Below the pieces are notes generated by a model. It did not search any database, was not told the DNA's origin, and worked only from the letters and a program-made list of their open reading frames with translations. A program made the position numbers and the translations under genes. A DNA stretch of 64,000 bases from Annona cherimola (Eukaryota; Streptophyta; Magnoliopsida; Magnoliales; Annonaceae). The DNA lies in the NCBI GenBank assembly GCA_030490835.1, contig CM059975.1, positions 11,785,579 through 11,849,578 on the forward strand. Direction: 5' to 3'. Shown here piece after piece: positions 1 through 11,847 of the stretch. Numbering within the stretch: position 1 is the stretch's first letter; every line of letters begins with the position of its first letter.

Positions 1-1249
1 TGGACTCAATCCACATACTTGAGCTTGAGTTGAGATCGTGGGCCTTGGGCTGCTTGAAGGGTTTTGGACTTGGTCCATAAGCTTGGCTTGGTGGGCTAGA
101 GCTTGGCTTCGCCCATGGCTTTTGGGTGGGCCGTTGTAGAGGCCCAAGTAGTAGAGAAGCCTGCTTCTGAGGTTTTGGGAGGCTAGATCTGGTGGGCTAA
201 AGCTTGGCTAAGCCCGTTGAGGTGGCCTGTAGGAGCTTCGCTCTTGTAGGCCGAATCTGGTTGTTGAAAAGCCTGCTACGAGGCTTGGTGGAGCTTCGCT
301 CCTGTGGGTTGAGTGCGGAATGACCCGCTTAGCTAGCTTGAATTTTCTTTTGCATTGAATTTGGTTGGGCTTGAATCTTGTGTCCAATTGTCCGTCTTTG
401 GGCCCCGAGGGTGGGGTGTCAACAGCAATATACATAAAATTGCTGTGTCACCAGAATGGCAGTGCCTGATTGGTAAATGGCAACGGCGTCTGGCTTGCGT
501 GCATTCAAATGATAAGGGCGTCGTCTCCTTGTGTATTGGACGGAAGAGTCTTCTAAGTCGATAAATAGGAACATGTTGTTTGTCTTTTTTTTGGGGAAAA
601 AAAAATGTAAGAGTGTTATAGGATTTAGTTGTAATAAAAATCAAGAAAATATAAATATATTCCAATAAAAAAATTTCACGTTGCGCACTTTTTAGGAAAG
701 CAGCCCGGTTAATGTGTTGGATTAGATTATTTTAATCATTTGAAAATATATCATTATCTGTGAACTTTATTTATTCATTTATTTATTATTTGCAGGATGA
801 TAAATTAAAGAGTGCTTCAACTCACGACCTATACCCAACCCAACCCATGTTGTACTAGATTACTTTCATAATCTAATATCGACGCTGGATTGAAAAATCT
901 GACTAGGATTCAAAACTAATGAGGGGGACGTGTCAACGTACATGTCTCAATTCACTTCTCGTATATTCATTTATTACAACAAATATATATTATTATTTTT
1001 TATTCTCATTTTTTCATAAATTTGTCACATTAATGGTTAATTGTATTTTATATTAATTTTAAAATCACATATTATAATAATTAACATATAAGTTTATAGA
1101 TGTGAGCGAGATATTAGATTAAAAAATAAATATTTAAAATATCTAAAATTTGAAAATTGCTCCAAATTTTCAACCAAGCTAGATTGACAACTCTACATGA
1201 CCATAGCTTGATATAATACGTAAGGTTGGGATAAGGTTTTTCAAATAAT
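1..1249. other. Unassigned flank, AT-rich after about 560
   Basis: I see no gene here. Positions 1-330 are GC-richer and built from degenerate short motifs (gcttggctt, gagcttcgctc, gcccatgg) that recur several times, which suggests decayed repeat DNA rather than exons. Positions 415-570 are moderately GC-rich and end in a TATA-like ataaatagg; this could be an old LTR end, but no partner copy was found. The remainder is AT-rich and holds nothing I recognise. Confidence 0.4.
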
Positions 1250-1531
1250 GAGTGTGTTTGGAAATTGATAAAACTTTTGATGAAAAATTTTAAAGAATAA
1301 AAGTTGTCAAATGATGTGATATGATAGGGGCAATAATGAGTAGTAAAGATGGTAAAGTTAAAATAGATAGGTTAGTTATGTGGGTAGTTGTGTAGAAATA
1401 GATAGGTTAGTTATGTGGTTGTATATGAAAATGTGAAAAAATAATTAAAAAATATGATAGTGATGGAGAATGAAAAGTTTTAGATTGAAAAATGTTAACT
1501 TAACATTTTTTAACCATTGCCAAGCATACCC
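1250..1531 (+). mobile_element. Tourist-like MITE (copy 1)
   Basis: About 280 bp, with a left end gagtgtgtttgg and a right end ccaagcataccc that are imperfect inverted repeats. It shares its interior (aaaacttttgatgaaaa, ttgtcaaatgatgtgat, aaagttaaaatagatag) with the copies at 11164, 21878, 28017, 40876 and, in reverse, 3986, 15615, 28546, 32937 and 39065. The target duplication has decayed in this copy. No coding capacity. Confidence 0.75.
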
Positions 1532-1935
1532 AATGTCTCGCAATATGTTGTTGTTGACTTATAAGACGCATTCCGATTCGCACCCTTAGACGAATCCGAA
1601 GGTGAGTCGTGGGCGCCATTTTGTCCAGTGACACGTTACAGTGTATTTGGTTTGGCCTAACTCAGTAGCTTCTTATTACTTATTTCTCATTTTAAAGTAC
1701 CATCCTCGAATATAATACATATTTGATTAATTCAGCTTATAACATAGTTCCTATTCTGAAAAAAAATTATCATAATTTGTTAATTATGTTATAAGCAATT
1801 CTTTGATACTTTTCAGCTTATCAAATATAAATAACCTTACTTGTATTATAATTTCCTTTGTTATCCTATTTTTTTCTATTTCGACCAAGCATTCATACCT
1901 ATTATTCTCACGTACAATTGTCATATATTAAAAGT
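1532..1935. other. AT-rich intergenic, nothing recognised
   Basis: No gene or repeat is recognised. The last five bases, aaagt at 1931-1935, are the left target-site duplication of the Copia element that follows. Confidence 0.5.
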
Positions 1936-2128
1936 TATTAGGCATATTTTCAGGAATATTATTGTGTATATATTTGTTGTTAATGTTTTCCTATATTAGA
2001 AGATTATTTTCCTATGTTAGAAGATTTCTTCTTTTAGGAGTTTGCCTTATTTAGGACTGTTGCATATAAGATATCAAGAGGAATGAGAAAGAGAGAAGTT
2101 TTTCTCCCAATCTTCTTTGATTTCTACA
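1936..2128 (+). repeat. 5' LTR of the Copia element
   Basis: This 193-bp repeat is nearly identical to 8125-8318. It starts tattaggcat and ends tttctaca. It carries the element's presumed promoter and R region; the internal ctatattagaagatt motif occurs twice. Confidence 0.95.
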
Positions 2129-2141
2129 TGGTATCAGAGCC
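2129..2141 (+). promoter_or_regulatory. Primer binding site, initiator-Met tRNA type
   Basis: TGGTATCAGAGCC lies directly after the LTR. It is the standard complement of the 3' end of plant initiator methionine tRNA used by Copia elements. The gag ATG at 2142 follows with no spacer. Confidence 0.95.
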
Positions 2142-3706
2142 ATGGTTGATCCACCGAGAGAAAAAGAAAAACTGTCAAATCCTTATTTCCTCAATTCGAA
2201 TGACAATCCTGGAAATATAATTACTCAGGTTCAATTGAGAGGAGAAAATTATGATGAGTGGGCACGGGCTATGAGGACTGCACTTCGTGCCAAGAAGAAA
2301 TATGGATTTATTGATGGAATGATCATACAACCAGCTGAGGATGCACTGGAAATCAAAGATTGGTGGACGGTCAATTCGATGTTGGTTTCTTGGGTGTTTA
2401 ATACCATCGAACCCGGACTTCGATCAACCATCTCACACATGGAGATTGTGAAAGAACTGTGAGATGACATAAGGGAGAGATTTTCGATTGGCAATGGACC
2501 ACGGGTGCAACAGTTGAGATCACATTTGGCAAATTGCAAACAGAATGGACAGGCCATTGTTAACTATTATGGTCAACTCAAGATGATTTGGGATGAATTG
2601 AATAACTATGACAAGATACCGGTATGTAATTGCACTGGATGTAAGTGTAATCTAACGATTCTCTTGGAAAAGAAGCGTGAAGAAGAGAGGGTGCATCAGT
2701 TAGGGGTGGGAATCGGGGCGGGTCAGGGTGTGCCCAACCCTGACCCTCCTTTTCAAAAATCTTATTTGACCCTTATTTTATACCGGGTCGGGACAAGGTC
2801 GGTTTGACCCTTACTTTTTTCTACTAGGTCTCGGGACAAAATTCGGGTCGGTATCGGGTCAACGGGTCGGGTAAAAAATTGCGGGTCAAGTAAGAAATTT
2901 TTAAAATTTTATAAAAATATCAAGTCTAAAGATAAATGTATATTAAATTTAACTGTTATATGCTTGAATCTATTATTAATCAATCAAAGTAAATATAAAT
3001 AATTAAATAAAACATGAATATTAGCATTGAATGAGGTTTTTCTTTTTAATGTAAAATATCAGAAAGCGGGTCAGCAGGTAGGTCCGCCCCAACTCGACCC
3101 GCCATCCTGTTTAAAAACTGCATTTTGCCCCGACCCGCATTTCTTTGAAATCATCAAAATCCCGACCCGCCCCGGTATTAAACAGAGTCGGGTCGGGTGG
3201 GGTCACGGGTCGACCCGCCCCGATTCCCACCCCTAGCATCAGTTCTTGATGGGTTTGGATGAAGAAGGATATGATACTGTGCGTTCAAATATCCTTAGCA
3301 TTGAACCCTTGCCGAACTTGAATCGAGCCTATGCTATGGTTGTGCAACAAGAAAGAATGAGAACTATGACTCGTACAAAAGAAGAAAGAGGGAATCTAGT
3401 GAGTTTTGCGATGAAAACAGGAGGTCAAAATTCAGGGGGGGAAGCAAAAGATAGAAACATGATATGCACAAATTGTAAACGAGAAGGACATGATGTAGAT
3501 ACTTATTTTCAATTAATTGGGTACCCAAAATGGTGGGGTAATAGACTAAGAACGAACGCTTCTAGACGTGGAGGTAGGCGTAAATGCGATACTTATGGAG
3601 GACATGATAAGGTGGGGACTGCTCGGGCAAATGCACTCAAACTCTTGGTGCTGGAGGTGAGAGAGCTGCAACGAATGATGCCGGTAAAAAGGGAATTGTG
3701 GGCTTG
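2142..3706 (+). pseudogene. Copia gag polyprotein (capsid/nucleocapsid), broken
   Basis: The N-terminal part (2142-2462) reads as the plant Copia gag N-terminus and UBN2-type domain, including NYDEWARAMRTAL. It stops at 2460-2462 where the family has a Trp. The same frame resumes (VQQLRSHLANCKQNGQ) until the hAT insertion at 2701 and continues after 3243 with GLDEEGYDTVRSNIL. A CCHC zinc knuckle lies at 3465-3506 (CTNCKREGHDVDTY), but its last Cys is now Tyr, so zinc binding is probably lost. The frame shifts between about 3640 and 3710 just before the protease. No functional product is expected. Confidence 0.92.
2701..3235 (+). mobile_element. Non-autonomous hAT element (subfamily B), nested in Copia gag
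   Basis: 535 bp. Terminal inverted repeats are TAGGGGTGGGAATCGGG at the left and its complement CCCGATTCCCACCCCTA at the right. Perfect 8-bp target duplications, gcatcagt, sit at 2693-2700 and 3236-3243, which is the hAT length. Both ends are dense in GGGTCGGG-type subterminal motifs; the middle is AT-rich and non-coding. Confidence 0.93.
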
Positions 3707-5330
3707 AATGATAAACAATGGGCCACATTGATGGGAATGCTGAATGCTCATAAAACTAGTACTAACGAGAGGTTGATGGGTAAGCAAATACAATTACCCT
3801 GGATCATTGATTCAGGAGCTTCCAATCATATGACTAGTGTGTATACATGTATGAGAGAAGTAAGAGATATTGCTCCATGTCCGGTTGGGTTACCAGATGG
3901 AGTGGAGATCATGGCATTGAAGGAAGGAACTATTTGTCTTGGAGGAGAATTGAAATTGCAAAATGTTCTTTTTGTGCCAAATTTAGGGTGTGTTTGTTAT
4001 TAAGGAAAAGTTATCAAGTTAAAACTTTTCACTCTCCACAACTACCCTATTTTTTAATCATTTCTTCACATTTTTCTATACAACTATCCTACTTTTTAAT
4101 CATTTCTACACAACTACCAACACAACTAACCTATCTATTTCAACTTTATCTTATTTATTTTTCATCATTACCCCTATCATATCACATCATTTGACAACTT
4201 CTACTCTCTACAACTTTTCATCAAAAGTTTTACCCATTCCCAAACACACCCTTAAAATGCAATTTGATTTCTGTATCTCAACTTCTTAGAGATTCAGGTT
4301 TGGTGATTCAACTAACTGACAAATTTTGTGTTATACAAGACCAAAGTACGAGGAAGGTGATTGGAGGGGGTGAGCAACATGAGGGGCTTTACTTTCTCAA
4401 GGGAGCAGCTTCGGTTCATGCTTTCAAGATGAATGGTGTTGCTTCTTTCAAGCTTTGGCATAGGCGAATGGGACATCCTTCTTCTAAGGTGTTAAGATTG
4501 ATTCCTGAAGTAGTATGTAGGAATAAAAATGAAACTAAGGTTTGTGATGTTTGTTTTAGAGCTAAGCAAACAAGAGAAACGTTCTTTTCTAGTGAAAATA
4601 AAGCCAAAGAATGTTTTGATTTAATTCATTGTGATTTATGGGGACCCTATAGAGTTCCAGCTTCTTGTGGAGGACTTTATTTTTTTACCATCGTGGATGA
4701 TTGCTCTCATGCGATTTGGATATATTTGTTGAATGGGAAAAATGAAGTAGGTTCTGTTCTTAAGAAATTCATGGCGATGATTCAAAGACAATTTCAGAAA
4801 GATGTCAAATTGTGCGAAGTGACAATGGTAGTGAATTTTGTATCTGAAAGAATATTTTGATGAGAATGGGATTATGCATCAGACTTCATGTGTTGGTACT
4901 CCCCAACAGAATGGGAGAGTGGAGAGAAAGCATCGCCATATTTTGAATGTGGCAAGAGTATTGCGATTTCAAGCACATTTGCCTCTTGAATTATGGGGTG
5001 AATGTATTCTCACAGCTGGTTATTTAATCAATAGAACTCCATCTATGATGTTAAATGGCAGTAGTCCTTATGAAATTTTATTCGGACAGAAACCATCTTA
5101 TCAGAGTGTTCGAGTCTTTGGATGTTTGTGTTATAGTCACAATTTGAACCGAGACAAGGATAAGTTTGCTAGTCGAAGTCGAAAATGCATCTTTGTTGGG
5201 TATCCGTTTGAAAAGAAAGGATGGAGACTTTATGACTTGGAAAGAGGCGAATATTTTCTTTCCCGTGATGTGGTGTTCGTTGAAAATGATTTTCCATTCG
5301 CTGATAAGGATTTGCTGCTGATGATTTAAA
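3698..5330 (+). pseudogene. Copia protease and integrase region, broken
   Basis: The aspartic protease signature DSGA is at 3809-3820. After the Tourist insertion come the GAG-pre-integrase HHCC zinc finger (WHRRMGH and CDVC, about 4456-4554) and the integrase core (CDLWGPY, then FFTIVDDCSHAIWIYLL). A frameshift near 4815-4840 precedes the second catalytic Asp; the C-terminal half (TPQQNGRVERKHRHILNVAR) continues from 4838 with the catalytic Glu. The frame ends at 5327-5329, and the integrase-RT linker is frameshifted. Clearly non-functional. Confidence 0.93.
3986..4251 (-). mobile_element. Tourist-like MITE (copy 2), nested in Copia protease/integrase
   Basis: 266 bp. Ends are gggtgtgtttg and caaacacaccc. 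The target duplication TTA is at 3983-3985 and 4252-4254, typical of PIF/Harbinger. Counting one TTA and leaving out the element, the Copia reading frame is continuous, so this is a clean later insertion. Orientation is opposite to copies 1 and 3. Confidence 0.95.
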
Positions 5331-5604
5331 TGCTTACAGAACACACAATTGGACCGCTGGCATTGAGATGGATTGTGATGAAAGGTAATTGACTACTACA
5401 GAAGTTAGTGCTGAAGAGGGAAATTTAGAGGAGGACGTTGTGGAAGATAATGATACTACAGAGGAATCTCTTGGAAGAGGACAACGAGTTAAGGTGCCAT
5501 CTGTCATTTGAAAGATTATGTGACTCACACCATCAAATCAGGCCCCTCAGTGCGCTCACCGTTCCAATCCAATTCCTCAGGTACTCTCTATCCTATAGCA
5601 AATT
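5331..5604. other. Copia integrase-RT linker, frameshifted
   Basis: This should encode the acidic, poorly conserved linker between integrase and reverse transcriptase. Acidic stretches (ttagaggaggacgttgtggaagataatgat region) are visible but split among frames. Confidence 0.6.
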
Positions 5605-8103
5605 ATGTCAGTTATGATAAGTTGTCTCCGATGCATCGGTTTTTTTTTTGCAAATATTACTGCAGGACACGAACCAACTACATATGCAGAAGCAGCAAAA
5701 GAAGAATGTTGGAGAGATGCAATTAGAAAAGAAATCCAAGCTCTTGAGGATAATGGGACTTGGACCATGGTCGATCTACCACCTGGGAAGAAAGCAATCA
5801 GAAGCAAGTGGGTTTATAAGATTAAATACCACTCTAACGGAAGTGTAGAACGTTGCAAGGCGAGATTGGTAATCTTGGGCAATAATCAAGTTGAAGGAAT
5901 CGATTACCATGAGATTTTTGCTCCTACAGCCAAGATGGTTACAGTGCGCACTTTTCTTGCTGTTGCTGCTGCAAAGAACTGGAATTTGCATCAGATGGAT
6001 GTGTAAAATGCGTTTTTGCATGGTGAGTTGGATGAAGAGGTTTACATAAAAATGTCACCTGGTTTTGCTTCCAGCTTCTCCGGGAAGGTATGTAAACTTC
6101 GCAAGTCTTTATATGGTTTACGACAAGCTCCTCGGTGTTGGTTTGCTAAATTGGCAGAATTTTTGAAAAGGTTTGGTTTTCAACAATCCAACTCCGATTA
6201 CTCTCTCTTTACTTTCCGAGATGGAACTGTTCAGATGAATATTTTGGTCTATGTTGATGACCTTATTATTTTAGGCACTGATGATGTGACCATCCAACCA
6301 TTTAAGGATTATTTAAACCAATGCTTTCATATGAAAGACTTGGGCCAGTTGAAGTATTTTTTGGGGATTGAGGTGGCTCGAAATTCTAAGGGTTTGTTAT
6401 TATGTCAACGGAAATATGCATTAGATATAATTTCTGAAACTGGTTTATTAGGCGCTAAACCGGCCAAAACACCTCTTGAGCAAAATCATAAACTAGCACT
6501 TGCAACGGGTCCGGTTTTGAAGGATCTAGCTATGTATAGGTAGGGGTGTAAATCGGGTCGGGTTGACTCGGGTTGGCACAAATACAACCCTAACCCACCT
6601 TGTAAAATCACAACTCAACCCTACTTTCAACCCTACTTTTCACATCTTAACCCAACCCTATTTCAACCCACCTCAAATCGGTTCGGTTCGGGTTAGAAAT
6701 CGGGCTAATAGATTACACATGTTATCAATGCTAGTTAAAGTTTTGTTCACCTGAATTTCTAAAATAATAAAAATAATGATAATTATAAAAACAATAAGTA
6801 CCAATAAAAGTTCTACATAGCTCAAAAGTGGAGGATAAGTTTAGTAATTGATTCGTTTTTTTTTTTTTGTATTTTTGAGCAATCGATGTCTTCTGCAAGT
6901 CAAAAAGTGAAAGCCAAGTAAAATTATTACAGTAAATTATGCAAAATAGAAAAATGAATATTATAGTCTACTTACCTTCTTAGTTGGCTTCCAATCAAAG
7001 CTACAAACATCTTAAGTTCTCAGTTGACCTGTTATGTTATTCTAAATCACCAATGCGAGCAAATATCTAAACAACCTATTTATGATGCAATATAACTAAA
7101 TAATCCAAACACGATTTCACAACTAATTAACCAAATATATTTCCAAACCAAATAAATTCAAACAACATTTGACAACCAAATAGTCAAACAAATTCCAAAC
7201 TCAACACAATTTTATTTAAATATCTAAGCAATATGAATGAAATACACTCTCATAAATATATGTAAATACATATCTTATGAAATCGGGTCGGGTCGGGTTG
7301 ACCGACCCCTAACCCAACCCAACCCATTTTTAAAATCGGGTCGGGTTGAACCCATTTTTTAAAAACCAAATTTCCAAAACCTCAACCCAACCATGGTATA
7401 AATCGGTTCGGGTTGATGTGGGCTCGGGTTGAACCCAACCCTATTTACACCCCTATGTATAGGCGATTGGTGGGTCGCCTTATTTATCTGACCATCACTC
7501 GTCCTGAGTTGTCTTACTGTGTTCATACTTTAGCTCAGTTCATGCAGCAGCCAAAGCAAGATCATTTAGAAGCAGCTCTGCTTGTTGTTCGGTATTTGAA
7601 AGGCAATCCAGGACAAGGCATATTTTTACGTGCTCATTGTGATATGAAGTTGTATGGTTACTGTGATTCTGATTGAGCTAGTTGTCCCTAACTCGATGAT
7701 CTTTGACAGGATATTTCGTTTTCTTAGGAAATTCTCCAATTTCTTGGAAAACAAAGAAGCAGCAAACTGTCTCTCGCTCTTTTGCCGAAGCAGAGTATCG
7801 GTCTATGACTACCACTGCTTGTGAACTGAAGTGGTTAAAAGGATTGTTGGGTTCTCTTAGTGTTGATCATTCTGGACCAATGACTATGTTCTGTGACAGT
7901 CAAGCCGCATTGCACATAGCTGCTAATCCAGTATACCACGAACACACGAAACATATTGAAGTTGATTGTCATTTTGTTCGTGAAGAGATCAGCTCTAGGA
8001 ATATCGTTACCAAATATGTTCATACTTCAGTTCAGCTTGTTGATATTTTGACAAAAGCATTAGGCACGAATCAATTTGATGTTGGGCATTCTGGATATCC
8101 ATG
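5605..8103 (+). pseudogene. Copia reverse transcriptase and RNase H, broken
   Basis: RVT_2-type reverse transcriptase starts around 5660 (EPTTYAEAAKEECWRDAI), with KWVYKIKYHSNGSVERCKARLV and the catalytic YVDD at 6250-6261. A stop at 6004-6006 replaces a conserved Gln in the DVQNAFLHG motif. The hAT at 6541-7455 interrupts the domain; its tgtatagg duplication lets the frame continue as RRLVGRLIYL. RNase H follows (YCDSD, then SRSFAEAEYRSM and HEHTKHIEVDCHFVREE). A stop at 7674-7676 replaces the Trp after YCDSD, and a frameshift lies near 7690-7705. Not functional. Confidence 0.94.
6541..7455 (+). mobile_element. Non-autonomous hAT element (subfamily A, copy 1), nested in Copia RT
   Basis: 915 bp. 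TIRs are TAGGGGTGTAAATCGGG at the left and a right end of TATTTACACCCCTA. Perfect 8-bp duplications, tgtatagg, are at 6533-6540 and 7456-7463. It has the same length as 8856-9770, and the two sequences differ at only one base that I can find. Subterminal regions hold repeated tcgggtcgggttg motifs; the middle is AT-rich with no transposase. Confidence 0.97.
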
Positions 8104-8112
8104 CTCCAACTT

Positions 8113-8124
8113 GGGGGGGGGGGG
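8113..8124 (+). other. Polypurine tract of the Copia element
   Basis: An uninterrupted run of 12 G directly abuts the 3' LTR. This is where plus-strand DNA synthesis is primed in LTR retrotransposons. Confidence 0.85.
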
Positions 8125-8318
8125 TATTAGGCATATTTTCAGGAATATTATTGTGTATATATTTGTTGTTAATGTTTTCCTATATTAGAAGATTGTTTTT
8201 CTATATTAGAAGATTTCTTCTTTTAGGAGCTTGCCTTATTTAGGACTGTTGTATATAAGATAATCAAGGGGAATGAGAAAGAGAGAAGTTTTTCTCCCAA
8301 TCTTCTTTGATTTCTACA
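8125..8318 (+). repeat. 3' LTR of the Copia element
   Basis: 194 bp, matching the 5' LTR apart from about six substitutions and one inserted A. The 5-bp target duplication aaagt follows at 8319-8323. Confidence 0.95.
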
Positions 8319-8323
8319 AAAGT

Positions 8324-8855
8324 CTTGCTCTTATATATACAAATTGCCTTATAATATTTTCTTTCAAAATAAAGGAGGGGAAAAATTACGAAATCTGTGT
8401 ATATTCTAAAATTTTATATATTTTTATTTTCGAAATTGTTTAGATAAACTTATAAAAAAAATTTAGTCTGAAAATCAATTTTTTAGAGGTCGCGATTTTT
8501 GTATGAGAAGCAATTTTTTTTACGAGAGTGTTAGGCTCTTAGCTCTTTTTTTTTTTTGAATTTATCGAGGAGCAATTGCATTTTTTTGACAAATTATTAT
8601 CCATAATTTTCTTCCTTATTCATGTTATAACCTCTGGTGGGTTATAACTTGTATTGACATATTTACATATATAAATATTTGCTTTTTTAGTTAACAAAAT
8701 AAAAGTATTTTTAGAAATTAAAAAACAATATCAAGGCTACGTCTTTTCGACATTATCTCAGTATTTCAACTACAGTGTATAAATAATAACTTATTCATTA
8801 AGTTATTTGAACGATATGCAACATTCTTTTAAGTTACTAATTACTGTGTTTGTAC
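8324..8855. other. AT-rich intergenic, nothing recognised
   Basis: No gene is seen. The final eight bases, gtttgtac at 8848-8855, are the target duplication of the next hAT element. Confidence 0.5.
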
Positions 8856-9770
8856 TAGGGGTGTAAATCGGGTCGGGTTGACTCGGGTTGGCACAAATAC
8901 AACCCTAACCCACCTTGTAAAATCACAACTCAACCCTACTTTCAACCCTACTTTTCACATCTTAACCCAACCCTATTTCAACCCACCTCAAATCGGTTCG
9001 GTTCGGGTTAGAAATCGGGCTAATAGATTACACATGTTATCAATGCTAGTTAAAGTTTTGTTCACCTGAATTTCTAAAATAATAAAAATAATGATAATTA
9101 TAAAAACAATAAGTACCAATAAAAGTTCTACATAGCTCAAAAGTGGAGGATAAGTTTAGTAATTGATTCGTTTTTTTTTTTTTGTATTTTTGAGCAATCG
9201 ATGTCTTCTGCAAGTCAAAAAGTGAAAGCCAAGTAAAATTATTACAGTAAATTATGCAAAATAGAAAAATGAATATTATAGTCTACTTACCTTCTTAGTT
9301 GGCTTCCAATCAAAGCTACAAACATCTTAAGTTCTCAGTTGACCTGTTATGTTATTCTAAATCACCAATGCGAGCAAATATCTAAACAACCTATTTATGA
9401 TGCAATATAACTAAATAATCCAAACACGATTTCACAACTAATTAACCAAATATATTTCCAAACCAAATAAATTCAAACAACATTTGACAACCAAATAGTC
9501 AAACAAATTCCAAACTCAACACAATTTTATTTAAATATCTAAGCAATATGAATGAAATACACTCTCATAAATATATGTAAATACATATCTTATGAAATCG
9601 GGTCGGGTCGGGTTGACCGACCCCTAACCCAACCCAACCCATTTTTAAAATCGGGTCGGGTTGAACCTATTTTTTAAAAACCAAATTTCCAAAACCTCAA
9701 CCCAACCATGGTATAAATCGGTTCGGGTTGATGTGGGCTCGGGTTGAACCCAACCCTATTTACACCCCTA
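8856..9770 (+). mobile_element. Non-autonomous hAT element (subfamily A, copy 2)
   Basis: 915 bp with the same ends and interior as 6541-7455. The one difference I can find is C at about 7348 against T at about 9668. The flanking 8-bp duplication is its own, gtttgtac (8848-8855 and 9771-9778), so this is an independent insertion and not part of a larger segmental duplication. Confidence 0.97.
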
Positions 9771-9778
9771 GTTTGTAC

Positions 9779-10690
9779 TACTCATGGGCCCCTAAGTCTT
9801 GGCAGATTGCAGCTATCCAGTTGGAGTGTTTGTACGAATATCCGTCCAGTCTATATCGCAGGCGGCTGCCGCGTGCGCGGATTACCCCGGGCCGACGAGA
9901 CTACTCAGATCTCACACCGTCCAATTTCAATAACGCAGGCATACTACTTCACAATTCACATGCGGTAAGCAGAGAGTGCTGGGGAGAGGACAGCCTACCA
10001 TGCCTGGCGATGACTTGCGTTCAAGGCTCTTATACCTGGAGAGCAGAGGTGGGTTTTTTCTCCTAAAATTCATCCTCTTAACTTTTTTTTTTTTTTTAAA
10101 AAAATTCAAGTAAGCCACGTGATTTAGCTCCCTTACTTCAAATTCTACACGTTTTCATCTGTATTTCCCACCACCAAAAAAATTCATTTTAATTTGCAGT
10201 GCCGTGTAGAGGATATTATCTTCTTCTTATATCGATATATTCATATGCTGCATCTTCTGTTGAAGTGGATTATCTTTAAAGACATGGACTTAAATAACAC
10301 AATGAAAAAAAAAATCAGCCTGTAATTGATTGGTTTTCTCTTTTAATCAATTCCGTGGGGTTTGATTAGACCGGCTGTTTGTATCGACAAATGGGGGTAC
10401 ACTCTGTTTGATCAGTTTTTTGGCAGCGTGTTGTGAGCTGCGCGGATTATTAGGGACGGTTGGATTGGAATATGGGGATTTCGAGCAATCACTAACTGAA
10501 ATATGGATTTGGGGGTTCGCGGAAGATGACTACGCTCTGTGGTTCGAGTGCAGCTTGGGCCTTGCGGTTTGCCCAGATATTGCCTTCTTGTGTACTTTCT
10601 TTGCTTGCAAGGTTGCAAGTGGCTGGATCTGAAGTAGATCTGATGACCACTCACTAGACGGGATGGTTTTCGCGAGTGGGTGGTTTTTAT
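9779..10690. other. Unassigned, GC-richer patches, possible old exons
   Basis: Stretches 9780-10060 and 10400-10640 are GC-richer than their surroundings and hold short ORFs (for example 10408-10632, 74 aa, aromatic- and Cys-rich). None matches a family I know, and no splice structure joins them convincingly. The last eight bases, gtttttat, are a candidate target duplication. Confidence 0.3.
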
Positions 10691-11163
10691 TAGCGGTGAA
10701 AATAGGATTGGGTTTACCTGTGACCTGGCCCGCTTCCTACATTTTACATAGGATTGGGGTAAGAATTTTCATCTAATGGGGGTGGGAGAGTCAGGATTTG
10801 AGACCTGTTTCTCAATTCTGAGGACGGGGGAGGTCGACCATATCCTGATCCATCTTTATCCACCTCATCTCATCATGCTCCGCCTTGTAATGTATTAATT
10901 ATTTTTATAAACTATATAGTTTACTTATATTGATGCAATTTCGTTGGATAGTTGTGCTTAATTTTATGACTTATTAATATGAATATAGTTTATGTGGATG
11001 TGCATTTAATTTATAATTTATTTATGTGGATAAGTTTTTATTTCTTAATTTCGTATATATTGTTTATGTTATATCCTTCATATAATTTATCAATGAAATA
11101 AAATATTATCAATGTTGTTTACACTTTTCAAAAATGAATATTGTTTAGTAGTTTTAATTGTAT

Positions 11164-11452
11164 GGTGTGTTTGAGAAGTAATAAATCTTTTGGATGAGAA
11201 ATTTTTAATGTAAAAATTTTTGAATTTGGAGAAAATGATGTGTTATGATAGGAGTAATAATAAGGATTAAAAATAATAAAGTTAAAATAGATAGATTAGT
11301 TGTATGAGTAATTATGTAGAAATAGTTGAAAAGTGGTGTAACTATATAAGAAGATGCGAAGAAATGGTTAAAAGGGATAGTTGTGGAGATTAATATGTTT
11401 TAGATTGAAAAGTTTTGGTTTGAAAATTTTTTGTCGTTACCAAGCATGCTCG
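11164..11452 (+). mobile_element. Tourist-like MITE (copy 3)
   Basis: Left end ggtgtgtttgag, right end accaagcatgctc. The interior matches copy 1 (gttaaaatagatagattagtt, gaaatggttaaaa). Target duplication not intact. Confidence 0.72.
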
Positions 11453-11847
11453 TAATTCAAATTTTTACATTTATATCAGTTTTATTAAAGGTTGATATAC
11501 ATATTTATCAAAATTAAGTTTCAAATGAAATTATTTTAAAATTATACTAACGCTTTGCTATGGTAGTTGACTTGAGCTTCACTAAATAATAAAATAGTGA
11601 AGTATTTATTCTTGAGTTTATTATGGATGTGATTTTATATTAATATGCATATAAATTCTTACAATTATCATACTTTGACTTGCTTTTTTAATCCAACTTG
11701 TTGTTTTGAAACCAACCTAAAGTTTGTCTTGAGACCTGTTAAAGAAAATTGAGAGTTTGACCAACTTTTTGTCCTAACTCGGTAGAAAAGATAAGGTCAA
11801 ATAAATTATTTTAAAAGTAGGCTTAGGGTTGGACACATCCTAATCAT

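Larger units (their letters stand above)
1936..8318 (+). mobile_element. Copia (Ty1-type) LTR retrotransposon, decayed, with three nested insertions
   Basis: The element has direct LTRs (193 and 194 bp), a tRNA-iMet primer binding site, gag, then protease, integrase, reverse transcriptase and RNase H in that order, and a poly-G polypurine tract before the 3' LTR. The PR-IN-RT-RH order defines Copia. Identical 5-bp target duplications, aaagt, sit at 1931-1935 and 8319-8323. Gross length is 6383 bp; without the three insertions (hAT 2701-3235, Tourist 3986-4251, hAT 6541-7455) and their target duplications the core is about 4.65 kb, normal for a small plant Copia. The LTRs differ by roughly six substitutions and one 1-bp indel by eye, so insertion is old enough for coding decay. 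The LTRs begin TA rather than the usual TG; both copies share this. Confidence 0.97.

Noticed and set aside
6563..6754. 63-aa ORF repeated identically at 8878-9069
   Set aside because: It lies in the GGGTTGG-rich subterminal part of the two twin hAT elements. It recurs only because the DNA is duplicated and has no protein features.
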